Made by a program: the position numbers and the translations under genes | Shown here: positions 6,801-11,886 of the stretch, one piece after another | How the letters are laid out: every line of letters begins with the position of its first letter | Position numbering within the stretch: position 1 is the stretch's first letter | DNA from: a virus | DNA: 29,611 bases | Reading direction: 5' to 3' (one strand) | Virus record (IMG/VR): IMGVR_UViG_3300046491_000198 | Span: 1-29,611 of that record | The notes under the pieces: generated by a model | Seen by the model: only the letters and a program-made list of their open reading frames with translations | Databases searched by the model: none | Told to the model about the DNA's origin: nothing

Positions 6801-6863
6801 TTTCACGGATGGGAATAGTCAGCCGGCAGCGCCGGAGAGGTTCGATTCCTCTGACCCGCACCA
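6767..6863 (+). tRNA. tRNA-like element, class II form, anticodon unresolved
   Basis: The 3' half is canonical: variable arm CCGGC-AGC-GCCGG (6823-6835), T arm AGAGG-TTCGATT-CCTCT (6836-6852), acceptor strand GACCCGC, discriminator A, encoded CCA (6861-6863). The acceptor pairs 7 of 7 with GCGGGTC at 6767-6773. The 49 bases between (6774-6822) allow a weak D arm with a GG loop, but no good anticodon stem: the best candidate (GTTTC/GGAAT) needs two GU pairs and lacks T33. Discriminator A plus a long variable arm points to Leu or Tyr ancestry. It may be a decayed phage tRNA or an att-derived tRNA end. Confidence 0.5.
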
Positions 6864-6868
6864 CTTCC

Positions 6869-7180
6869 TCAAGGGGCTGAATCTTCAGCCCCTTTGTATT
6901 TTTCAAGCTGTCGTGACCACTTTTCGGTAACCACTATTTCAGGTCGTGACATTGTCGCGAATTGAGCTGACTCTACGGCTGGCGCAGCGGCAAGGTTGAT
7001 CAAAAAAGTCGACACCGTTTCCTGCCATTCCTCGAAACCGTGGCGCCCGCCCAGAACATTAAGGGCATCATTCAATGCCTTCGACACAATCAACGATCGC
7101 TTCTCGGCGCCGATACGGTCCAGCAGAGCTTTTTCCTTGGCGCGTTTGTCTCTCTGAATATCCGCGTTGCTCTTGGCCAT
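6869..7180 (-). CDS. Small phage protein (103 aa), unknown function
   Basis: The ATG at 7180 has GAGATAGG just upstream. The product starts with a highly charged helix (MAKSNADIQRDKRAKEKALLDRIGAEKR), suggesting an N-terminal coiled coil or nucleic-acid contact. A mixed segment with LNVLGGRHGFEEWQETV follows, then a charged C-terminal tail. No catalytic motif or membrane segment is seen. It is the last gene of the leftward run that begins at 7863. Its final codons lie within a terminator hairpin. Function unknown. Confidence 0.65.
   Translation of the reverse strand: MAKSNADIQRDKRAKEKALLDRIGAEKRSLIVSKALNDALNVLGGRHGFEEWQETVSTFLINLAAAPAVESAQFATMSRPEIVVTEKWSRQLEKYKGAEDSAP
6871..6894 (+). terminator. 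Intrinsic terminator after the tRNA-like element
   Basis: Perfect 10-bp stem (AAGGGGCTGA / TCAGCCCCTT) with loop ATCT, followed rightward by TTTGTATTTTT. It lies 7 bases after the CCA end and overlaps the last codons of the leftward gene ending at 6869, so it also separates the two convergent units. Confidence 0.8.
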
Positions 7181-7261
7181 GACCTATCTCTTCAATTCCG
7201 TGGGCTGGTAGATCCAGCCATGTCTGTCGTCGGCGCTGGCGCACCTGGTTGTTGATTCGCC

Positions 7262-7576
7262 TCATGAGTGCTCAGCGAACTTGAACTTGTTTTCCTGGGC
7301 GATCAGCTGTACGCGCTTGACATGCATGCTCAGCGCTTTGGCCGCCTCTGCGGCGGTCTTGCCGGCGGTAGCCTGCTCGCGCACCTTCGGGGCGATCTTA
7401 TCTCGCTCGGCGCGCAGGCGTTCGTGGTGTGCGGTGCTGCCGGTTAGTGTGCCTTCAGCGCTGACTCCGCTGGCTATCTGCTGGACTGTTTTGCCGGCGC
7501 CGAAGAAATGATCCAGCTGCTGGTTCAGCTCCGCGATGATCAAGTCTCTCGGATTGGGCAGTGGTACGCCGATCAT
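7262..7576 (-). CDS. Phage protein with C-terminal helix-turn-helix-like segment (104 aa)
   Basis: The start at 7576 forms an ATGA overlap with the stop of the gene before it; a GTG at 7585 is a less likely alternative. The C-terminal 40 residues (REQATAGKTAAEAAKALSM, then HVKRVQLIAQENKFKF) have the pattern of a helix-turn-helix with a hinge at AAKALSMHV, like small DNA-binding phage proteins. The N-terminal part is helical and hydrophilic. It is translationally coupled to the 96-aa gene upstream. A regulator or nucleoid-type role is a guess. Confidence 0.6.
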   Translation of the reverse strand: MIGVPLPNPRDLIIAELNQQLDHFFGAGKTVQQIASGVSAEGTLTGSTAHHERLRAERDKIAPKVREQATAGKTAAEAAKALSMHVKRVQLIAQENKFKFAEHS

Positions 7577-7863
7577 TTCCCCCACCCCTCAATGTTCACG
7601 GTTGCGCCGTTGGCCCGTGCTTCAAGCACCTGGGCCAAGTTGATCGCAGCCTTCCAAGTGAAACGGAAGCCCTTCACCTTGCCGGTGGTGCGCTCGACAA
7701 CGTGATAGGCGTTGTCGCCCTTGCTGATAACCTGGTAGCGAACCGGATTAATCGGTACATCTTTTCCAATCATGGCGTAGAAGTCGGCTGTGGCTGCCGT
7801 GGCGCGGATCTGCAGGGCGATGTTGCCTTCGACGCGCGCTTGCATCAGTGGGTGCATTTGCAT
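7573..7863 (-). CDS. Small phage protein (96 aa), unknown function
   Basis: The ATG at 7863 has GAGGGA upstream, and a large stem-loop (7895-7950) sits in its leader. The product is a small mixed domain: an N-terminal helix with GNIALQIRATAATADFYAM, then strands (YQVISKGDNAYHVVERTTG) and a helix (AAINLAQVLEARA). No known motif. It overlaps the next leftward gene by 4 bases. Function unknown. Confidence 0.65.
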   Translation of the reverse strand: MQMHPLMQARVEGNIALQIRATAATADFYAMIGKDVPINPVRYQVISKGDNAYHVVERTTGKVKGFRFTWKAAINLAQVLEARANGATVNIEGWGK

Positions 7864-7894
7864 GGCTGATCCCTCGGTTTGGATTGCGTGTATT

Positions 7895-7950
7895 CGTCAG
7901 CACTCGCGCCACCTGCTGGATGCCGTTAGGCGCAGGCGAGAGTGCTGACG
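7895..7950 (-). other. Long stem-loop in the leader of the 7863 gene
   Basis: CGTCAGCACTC (7895-7905) pairs perfectly with GAGTGCTGACG (7940-7950), and GCGCC (7906-7910) with GGCGC (7929-7933) inside, leaving a small internal loop. It lies about 30 bases before the ATG at 7863. It has no U-run in the leftward direction, so an RNA control or processing element is more likely than a terminator. Confidence 0.45.
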
Positions 7951-7965
7951 GATAAAGGCGGCAAA

Positions 7966-7995
7966 AGAAAGGCCCGTGGACGTTCGGGCCTTTCT
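7966..7995 (-). terminator. Leftward intrinsic terminator
   Basis: An 11-bp stem (AGAAAGGCCCG / CGGGCCTTTCT) with an 8-base loop is followed leftward by TTTTGCC. It would end or attenuate transcripts coming from the PL7 gene before the 7863 gene. In the PL operon it would need antitermination to be passed. Confidence 0.65.
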
Positions 7996-8331
7996 CAGAT
8001 GCAGTGATTTTCTGGTTTTGGTCTATTTCATGGCGGTCGCCCTCTTTAGGAGTGAGTGGAAAAACTATTCCGGCAAGGTGCAATTTGTTTCCGTTCCTAC
8101 TGGACGCAGGGGGCCGCATTGCGTGGTGCAGAATCTTCCGCATCGGAGATCGCTCGAATCTGGCTGGCGAGTAAACCGTCTTCGCCGCGACAAAATCCGC
8201 TCTGGCTCAGGTAAAGGTGGCCACCCTGCTATCTCGGGGCAGTCAGCCGAGCGATCTCCGATGCGGCCTGGTGCTGGGGAGTACCAGGTGCTCGGGCAGT
8301 TATCGTCAGGCTGACGTGGCGCTGGTTGGTC
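7996..8331. other. Gene-free stretch with a long perfect inverted repeat
   Basis: About 335 bases between the leftward terminator and the PL7 gene with no convincing gene on either strand. It holds the 19-bp inverted repeat (8138-8266) and a smaller one (CGTCAG-G-CTGACG at about 8304-8316). Confidence 0.5.
8138..8266. repeat. 19-bp perfect inverted repeat around a 91-base loop
   Basis: CCGCATCGGAGATCGCTCG at 8138-8156 is the exact reverse complement of 8248-8266. The 91 bases between hold no gene. The arms could pair in a leftward or rightward transcript, or be a recombination or protein-binding pair. No transposase or serine invertase is nearby in this window. Confidence 0.75.
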
Positions 8332-9006
8332 TTAGCTATGAGTGATGGACAGATCGCTGATTACGCAGATCGAAGCGTCCTCGGGATCGGTGGTGTCGGA
8401 GTAATCGATCTGGTTGTACACGCCGCCGTGGAAGGCGAGAGTTTTCGTGTCCCAGGTGTTGTCGAGGCGCATGATTGCGGAAGTAGATTTGACGCCGTTA
8501 CAGCTCGCTGACACGGAAACAGCACCGGTGGAGTTGGCGTGAATGTTGATTTTGAAAAGTGCACCGAGCGGCACGTCTGCCAGCACCGTCGAATTCACGG
8601 GATCGTCTTGCAGGTAGCTCGACCGGAACCCCATGGTGATTTTGCCTTTGTTCCAAAACACCTTTACCGGAGGGCGTTCAGAACCGTGCACATGAATTTG
8701 GCCGATCACAACCTTTTGCAACGAATTGACCTTCGTCAGCCGCATTTCTTGACGGCACCAATGGTCTGCGGCACTGGCAAACAGCCAATAGCCTGGCTCT
8801 TTCCATTCACAACGAGTTCGATGGACGCTTTTACTGGAGGCGCCAAGGGTGGGCGCCGTCATTTGCAGCGATCCGTCGGGAAGCATCGAAATGACGCTTG
8901 GGCATTCGATCAACGCTCGCCAGCCGATCAAGTCAAGGGAGATAGGGTTCGTGTCGGAAATTGGAAGCGGGGTGGCGATGATGAAATTGCTGATATCCAC
9001 AGTCAT
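8332..9006 (-). CDS. PL7-type (alginate lyase superfamily) beta-jelly-roll protein
   Basis: 224 residues from the ATG at 9006 (AAGGAG 7 bases upstream). Landmarks of polysaccharide lyase family 7 appear in order: an RTRCEW block at residues 63-68 where the family has R-x-E-x-R, QIH at 103-105 (the catalytic Gln/His pair), and AFHGGVYNQ at 191-199 for the family's YFKAGxYNQ. The first residue of this last motif, the usual catalytic Tyr, is Ala191 here. There is no signal peptide, so it would act from inside the cell, after lysis, or on a virion. The role may be alginate binding or altered cleavage. It lies in the PL operon downstream of a 53-aa gene. Confidence 0.75.
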   Translation of the reverse strand: MTVDISNFIIATPLPISDTNPISLDLIGWRALIECPSVISMLPDGSLQMTAPTLGASSKSVHRTRCEWKEPGYWLFASAADHWCRQEMRLTKVNSLQKVVIGQIHVHGSERPPVKVFWNKGKITMGFRSSYLQDDPVNSTVLADVPLGALFKINIHANSTGAVSVSASCNGVKSTSAIMRLDNTWDTKTLAFHGGVYNQIDYSDTTDPEDASICVISDLSITHS

Positions 9007-9059
9007 TGTCGACTCCTTATTTCATTTGATGTCACCTGTGCTCTGTTGAGCCTTCGCTT

Positions 9060-9102
9060 GATGTAGGCCTACATCCGTCTGCCCACTCGCTGAATGGGCA
9101 GA
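9060..9102. promoter_or_regulatory. 16-bp palindrome plus adjacent hairpin
   Basis: GATGTAGGCCTACATC (9060-9075) is a perfect palindrome, followed by an 8-bp hairpin (TCTGCCCA / TGGGCAGA, 9078-9102). Both lie between the 53-aa gene and the PL7 gene on the leftward transcript. No U-run follows, so a binding site or RNA-stability element is more likely than a terminator. Confidence 0.35.
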
Positions 9103-9110
9103 GGTGATGC

Positions 9111-9272
9111 TTATTCAGCCTGGAGCGCTTCAATGGCTACCCGGTAACTTGCAGCGAGGCCATCGTTGTAGTCCGCCTCTTTCCAATTGCCCTCGCCCCT
9201 CTGAATGGCTGCGTTTTCCTCGCACTGCTTTGCGTGTTGGTCGAGCTTTGCGATGGCTGCTTCGTGCTTCAT
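9111..9272 (-). CDS. Small helical phage protein (53 aa)
   Basis: The ATG at 9272 has GGAG 6 bases upstream. The product is almost all helix: MKHEAAIAKLDQHAKQCEEN, then a short GEGNW turn, then YNDGLAASYRVAIEALQAE. The two-helix pattern with a central Trp suggests a helical hairpin that could dimerise. It starts 15 bases after the LuxR-type gene ends, so the two are in one operon from PL. Function unknown. Confidence 0.6.
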   Translation of the reverse strand: MKHEAAIAKLDQHAKQCEENAAIQRGEGNWKEADYNDGLAASYRVAIEALQAE

Positions 9273-9286
9273 GGAGTTCTCCAGGG

Positions 9287-9670
9287 TTATGCGTGGTGGT
9301 CATAAGGTTCGGCGCGCTTCATCGTCCGGACCTGGGAGATACGGCGCTCAGGGACGCGGCGATCACGGCGCATTGAGTCGCCATCGAGCATTGCGTGTAT
9401 GGCGATCAGCGCAGCCAGCACGAAGCACATCGGAGAAATGATTTGGCGGCGCATCGCTTCGGCCACCAGGGCGGCGCGGCGGGTAACGCCGAGCTTGAAC
9501 ATGGCGTTGGTGAGGCGCTTCGCTACGGTGGCCGGCGAAATGCCGACCTCTCGTGCGATTTCCTTCGCGGTAAGCCCGAGGGCAACCCAGAGAAGAAACT
9601 GAAGCTCTCGCGGTGCCAGGCCACGACCGAGGTGACCCTTCCATGTGCCATTTACGATTTCTGTTTCCAT
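9287..9670 (-). CDS. LuxR-type HTH regulator with C-terminal membrane segment
   Basis: 127 residues from the ATG at 9670 (GGGAG 8 bases upstream); the frame stays open upstream to 9805 without a start signal. The LuxR/GerE four-helix HTH spans residues about 18-73: LAPRELQFLLWVALGLTAKE, then IAREVGISPATVAKRL. A hydrophobic segment (MCFVLAALIAIHAML, 81-95) follows, then a basic tail. There is no receiver or autoinducer domain. It is the first gene downstream of PL and its leader, so it is expressed early and repressed by CI in the lysogen. A membrane-linked DNA-binding regulator is an unusual form. Confidence 0.75.
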   Translation of the reverse strand: METEIVNGTWKGHLGRGLAPRELQFLLWVALGLTAKEIAREVGISPATVAKRLTNAMFKLGVTRRAALVAEAMRRQIISPMCFVLAALIAIHAMLDGDSMRRDRRVPERRISQVRTMKRAEPYDHHA

Positions 9671-9696
9671 CGTTTTGACTCCCGGTTGTTTTCCCA

Positions 9697-9720
9697 ATGC
9701 ACCCGGGTAATCAGGTGCAT
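9697..9720 (-). other. Stem-loop in PL leader just before the LuxR-type gene
   Basis: ATGCACC (9697-9703) pairs with GGTGCAT (9714-9720) around a 10-base loop, about 27 bases before the ATG at 9670. It could modulate translation or processing of the leader RNA. Confidence 0.3.
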
Positions 9721-9907
9721 CAGTGAAACGTTCCGTCCTATTGCCGCCGGAAGGGCGGGGCGCATTGCTTGCCGGGTCATTCACTCGGTTCTGGCGTTTC
9801 ACCATCGAGCAACCGTCCAGGGTGTTCCTGTCGTGGGCAGGCTTTCGGGCCTGTCTGCTCGCCGGTCGCCGGTAGAGGCAATGCGGTCTGTTGTTTATTG
9901 CGCTGTC

Positions 9908-9935
9908 TGTTAAAGAGCGGCGGGTCGCTTGACCC
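9908..9935 (-). promoter_or_regulatory. boxB-boxA-like antitermination site in the PL leader
   Basis: On the leftward transcript a hairpin GGGTC-AAGC-GACCC (9935-9922) is followed 2 bases later by CGCTCTTTAACA (9919-9908). The latter matches 11 of 12 bases of the rRNA-operon boxA (TGCTCTTTAACA) that binds NusB/NusE. Hairpin then boxA is the order found in rRNA leaders; lambda nut has boxA first. It lies about 55 bases after the expected PL start. It would let the PL transcript read through the terminators at 9-7.9 kb. Confidence 0.55.
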
Positions 9936-9979
9936 TTTCGCTTCCGGTCCCTGGTTGGGTATTCGGCGGCGATGGAGTG

Positions 9980-10021
9980 AATATAAGCGGGCTTATTTTA
10001 ATCGTCAATAAGCAGCCTTAT
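9980..10021 (-). promoter_or_regulatory. PL promoter with two cI/Cro operators (OL1, OL2)
   Basis: Leftward -35 TTGACG (10008-10003), 17-base spacer, -10 TATATT (9985-9980). Operator OL1 ATAAGCGGGCTTAT (9983-9996) covers the -10; OL2 ATAAGCAGCCTTAT (10008-10021) abuts the -35. Centres are 25 bases apart. Both fit the consensus ATAAG-N4-CTTAT found again at OR, so the same repressor binds both regions. It drives the LuxR-type, 53-aa and PL7 genes. Confidence 0.8.
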
Positions 10022-10040
10022 AAAATTTCTTCTAGGCGAT

Positions 10041-10064
10041 AAAAAGCCCGCTCAGTGGCGGGCT
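10041..10064 (-). terminator. Intrinsic terminator of the DUF1654 gene
   Basis: Stem AGCCCGC (10045-10051) / GCGGGCT (10058-10064) with a 6-base loop, followed leftward by TTTTT. It ends the leftward DUF1654 transcript just before PL, so the SOS unit and the PL operon stay separate. Confidence 0.85.
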
Positions 10065-10068
10065 AATT

Positions 10069-10320
10069 TCATGCTTCGCAGTACTGTCTCCAGCCGATCC
10101 TGACGGCGCCTCCCTCTAAGGATTCGACCATCACGCCGGCCGTCTCACTGATCTCATCGATTAAACGCTGCCAATCCTCGACGGTCTCGTGCTCGAGCCT
10201 GAACACCGTGACCGCTTGAACCTTTTGAACGCCAGGTGCAGCGATGATCGCTTGTAAGCGCCGCCCGGTTAATTCGTAGGAAGTGCGAGGTTTTGTCGTA
10301 GGAATCGAGGGGGAGAGCAT
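10069..10320 (-). CDS. DUF1654 family protein, SOS-type promoter
   Basis: 83 residues from the ATG at 10320 (AAGGA about 9 bases upstream). The pattern SYELTGRRLQAIIAAPGVQK, then FRLEHETVEDWQRLIDEI and GGAVRIGW is that of the DUF1654 family common in Pseudomonas genomes and prophages. It is a small alpha/beta protein of unknown function. Its promoter (TTGCCA, 17 bases, TACTGT) is overlapped by a LexA-type box, so expression on DNA damage is expected. It lies between the cI terminator and its own terminator and so is a single-gene unit. A link to prophage induction or DNA repair is inference. Confidence 0.75.
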   Translation of the reverse strand: MLSPSIPTTKPRTSYELTGRRLQAIIAAPGVQKVQAVTVFRLEHETVEDWQRLIDEISETAGVMVESLEGGAVRIGWRQYCEA

Positions 10321-10339
10321 GCGGTTTTCCTTACCGTGA

Positions 10340-10380
10340 CTGTATGAATGTACAGTATTGGTGCGGAGCCATTTTGGCAA
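10340..10380 (-). promoter_or_regulatory. SOS promoter with LexA box for DUF1654 gene
   Basis: Leftward -35 TTGCCA (10380-10375), 17 bases, -10 TACTGT (10357-10352). CTGTATGAATGTACAG (10340-10355) fits CTGT-N8-ACAG, the gamma-proteobacterial LexA box, and overlaps the -10 element. The box ends 20 bases before the ATG at 10320. LexA bound here should block the promoter until RecA is activated. Confidence 0.75.
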
Positions 10381-10389
10381 GATGAGCGG

Positions 10390-10403
10390 AGTACATTTGT
10401 ACT
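10390..10403 (-). promoter_or_regulatory. LexA2-like box upstream of the SOS promoter
   Basis: AGTAC-ATTT-GTACT is a palindrome close to the P. putida LexA2 motif AGTAC-N4-GTGCT, as I recall it. It lies just upstream of the -35 element, within a longer palindrome GAGTACA-TT-TGTACTC (10389-10404). It may add a second SOS-type control. Confidence 0.4.
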
Positions 10404-10421
10404 CTTTCCGATGCCAGGCAC

Positions 10422-10446
10422 AAAAAAGCCCACTCGGCGGTGGGCT
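10422..10446 (-). terminator. Intrinsic terminator of cI
   Basis: Stem AGCCCAC (10427-10433) / GTGGGCT (10440-10446), 6-base loop, then six U residues leftward. It lies 28 bases after the cI stop and separates cI from the DUF1654 unit. Confidence 0.85.
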
Positions 10447-10473
10447 TTGAGGCGCGTGCTTTTTGGAGAACGT

Positions 10474-11130
10474 TTACAGCTTTTGCAGCGCCCTGACTAC
10501 GACGCCGACAATCCTGCAGTTCTCTGCACACATTTCAGTAGGGTACGCAGGGTTTAGCGGCTTCAGGAACCGTCGACCGCCATCATCGACGAGCTTTTTA
10601 AAGGTTGCCTGGTCGCTGTCCGCCAGCTTCGCTACCACCAGTTTTCCTGATTGAGCATCAGCTTCTGTGTCGACCAAGATCAGTGTCCCCTCGGTGATAC
10701 TCGTTCCGACTGGAGACGTCATCGAGTCACCTTTTACCTCGAGCCAGAATGCTGGACCTTTCGAGTCGTAGTCCGACAGTTCATACCGATCGGAGTATCC
10801 AGGAGGGAATGGCTCAACTGCTTCGGCCCAAGCGCCGGCGGCAACCCAGCTGATTACCGGATACCGGAAAGACTCAACCGGCTGACGAGCTTCACCAACG
10901 TTTGAGTCGATCTTCGCGGCGCCGATCATTGGACCAATATTTTCAGACAGCCAGATAGCGCTCACGCCGCATGCATGCGCGATCTTAGGCAGATGTGCGC
11001 TTTGAAGATTCTTTCCTGTCTCCAACTGCGAAATCACTGGCTGCTCCACTCCAGCCTTTTGGGCGAGAGCCTTTTGCGTCAGCTTGGCGTGAATTCGTGC
11101 GGATTTAATTCGTTCGGCGAGTGTGCTCAT
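10474..11130 (-). CDS. cI: CI-like repressor (XRE HTH plus S24 autocleavage domain)
   Basis: 218 residues from the ATG at 11130. The N-terminal XRE helix-turn-helix spans about 4-60 (ERIKSARIHAKLTQKALAQK, then VISQLETGK). The S24/LexA-like half has the Ala98-Gly99 cleavage bond (VAAGAW), Ser136 in GDSM and Lys178 in ATFKKL as catalytic dyad. It keeps the prophage silent by binding the ATAAG-N4-CTTAT operators at OL and OR and is expected to self-cleave with RecA after DNA damage. There is no ribosome site; the PRM -10 is 7 bases before the ATG, so its PRM message is probably leaderless, as in lambda. Confidence 0.93.
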   Translation of the reverse strand: MSTLAERIKSARIHAKLTQKALAQKAGVEQPVISQLETGKNLQSAHLPKIAHACGVSAIWLSENIGPMIGAAKIDSNVGEARQPVESFRYPVISWVAAGAWAEAVEPFPPGYSDRYELSDYDSKGPAFWLEVKGDSMTSPVGTSITEGTLILVDTEADAQSGKLVVAKLADSDQATFKKLVDDGGRRFLKPLNPAYPTEMCAENCRIVGVVVRALQKL

Positions 11131-11137
11131 CCGTTGG

Positions 11138-11203
11138 AATTTATAAGTTTCCTTATTGGCTTGCAAATAAGTGTCCTTCTACATACGATATAAGCAGGCT
11201 TAT
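11138..11203. promoter_or_regulatory. OR region: PRM, PR and three operators
   Basis: Operators: OR3 ATAAGTTTCCTTAT (11143-11156), OR2 ATAAGTGTCCTTCT (11167-11180, one mismatch) and OR1 ATAAGCAGGCTTAT (11190-11203), with centres 24 and 23 bases apart. Rightward PR: -35 TTGCAA (11161-11166), 17 bases, -10 TACGAT (11184-11189). Leftward PRM: the same palindromic TTGCAA as -35, 17 bases, -10 TAAATT (11143-11138). The two divergent promoters thus share one -35 hexamer between OR3 and OR2. OR1 overlaps the PR start; OR3 overlaps PRM. Confidence 0.8.
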
Positions 11204-11217
11204 CTGGAGGGATAGAA

Positions 11218-11433
11218 ATGACTCCCATCGAAAGGCTCGTCGACTTCTTCGGCGGGCAGACCAAAACAGCTTTGGCTCTCGGCGTATCTCAGGCTGCGGT
11301 TTCGTACTGGGTGTCTGGTATTCACCTGATGAGTGCCGAAAAGGCCTTCAAGGCAGAAGAGCTAACAGCTGGGCAAATCACGGCTCGCGAGCTTTGCTCC
11401 CGCCCTCAAGCGGCTCGTAAATCAGCCGCTTAA
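11218..11433 (+). CDS. cro: Cro-like / YdaS-type HTH repressor
   Basis: 71 residues; the ATG at 11218 follows GGAGGG. The helix-turn-helix is ERLVDFFGGQTKTALALGVS followed by QAAVSYWVSG (residues about 5-34), the short Cro/YdaS form in which the second HTH helix reads SQAAVSYW. It is the first gene from PR, divergent from cI, so it should repress PRM and tune PR and PL during lytic growth. The Arg/Ala-rich C-terminus is probably disordered. Confidence 0.85.
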   Translation: MTPIERLVDFFGGQTKTALALGVSQAAVSYWVSGIHLMSAEKAFKAEELTAGQITARELCSRPQAARKSAA

Positions 11434-11469
11434 ACCACGCCACGCAACCCCGAATGCGGAAGTGAACCT

Positions 11470-11673
11470 ATGGCATACGACGATAAAGCCCACCGGCACG
11501 AGCACCAGGTGAAGGTGCGCCTCGATGACGAAGTCTTTCAGGAACTGAAGGACGTTGCCCGCGACATGAAGCTTCAACACAGCGTGCTTAGCCGAGAAAT
11601 CATCGAGGCCGCGCTTGAGGTCAAGCGAACGCTAGGAGAGCTGCCGTTTGAACTGGAGAAAAGACGCGCCTGA
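11470..11673 (+). CDS. Ribbon-helix-helix (Arc-type) DNA-binding protein (67 aa)
   Basis: The ATG at 11470 has GGAAG upstream. Residues about 12-52 show the RHH pattern: a short strand (HQVKVRLDDEV), helix A (FQELKDVARDMK), a turn, then helix B (SVLSREIIEAALEVKR). Such proteins are dimeric regulators. It sits in the place of lambda cII, between cro and the replication genes, and so may set the lysis-lysogeny choice or damp the PR operon; that is inference from position. Expressed from PR. Confidence 0.7.
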   Translation: MAYDDKAHRHEHQVKVRLDDEVFQELKDVARDMKLQHSVLSREIIEAALEVKRTLGELPFELEKRRA

Positions 11674-11694
11674 GAAGGCGACAGAGGGGGATTC

Positions 11695-11886
11695 ATGCCC
11701 AGTGCAGTAGTTGACTTACGGAAGGGCGACACGGAAGACCTGGTGCGATGGGCGTCTGAAATCGGGATCACCCCGGATGCATTGGCCTCGCAGATTTTGC
11801 GACTGGCCATCCCGGGACTCAAGAAGGCGGCAAGCGAACCCGTCCCGCTCGACAGCAACGTAGTTGCCTTCACTCCCAAGCGATGA
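11695..11886 (+). CDS. Small phage protein (63 aa) in the PR operon
   Basis: The ATG at 11695 has a strong AGAGGGGG site. The product starts MPSAVVDLRKGDTEDLVRWA, then ITPDALASQILRLAIPGLKK, then a Pro/Ser tail. The strand-helix-helix order is compatible with a second small RHH-type protein but the fit is loose. It starts 21 bases after the RHH gene. Function unknown. Confidence 0.55.
   Translation: MPSAVVDLRKGDTEDLVRWASEIGITPDALASQILRLAIPGLKKAASEPVPLDSNVVAFTPKR

Noticed and set aside
6767-6863. selC (selenocysteine tRNA) as identity of the tRNA-like element
   Set aside because: The acceptor stem is 7 bp with discriminator A, not the 8-bp form with G, there is no TCA anticodon loop, and the sequence is unlike Pseudomonas selC.
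7748-8143. Leftward 131-codon frame across the terminator and stem-loop region
   Set aside because: It contains the 7966-7995 terminator and the 7895-7950 stem-loop, has no ribosome site, overlaps the better-supported gene starting at 7863, and its composition is not protein-like.
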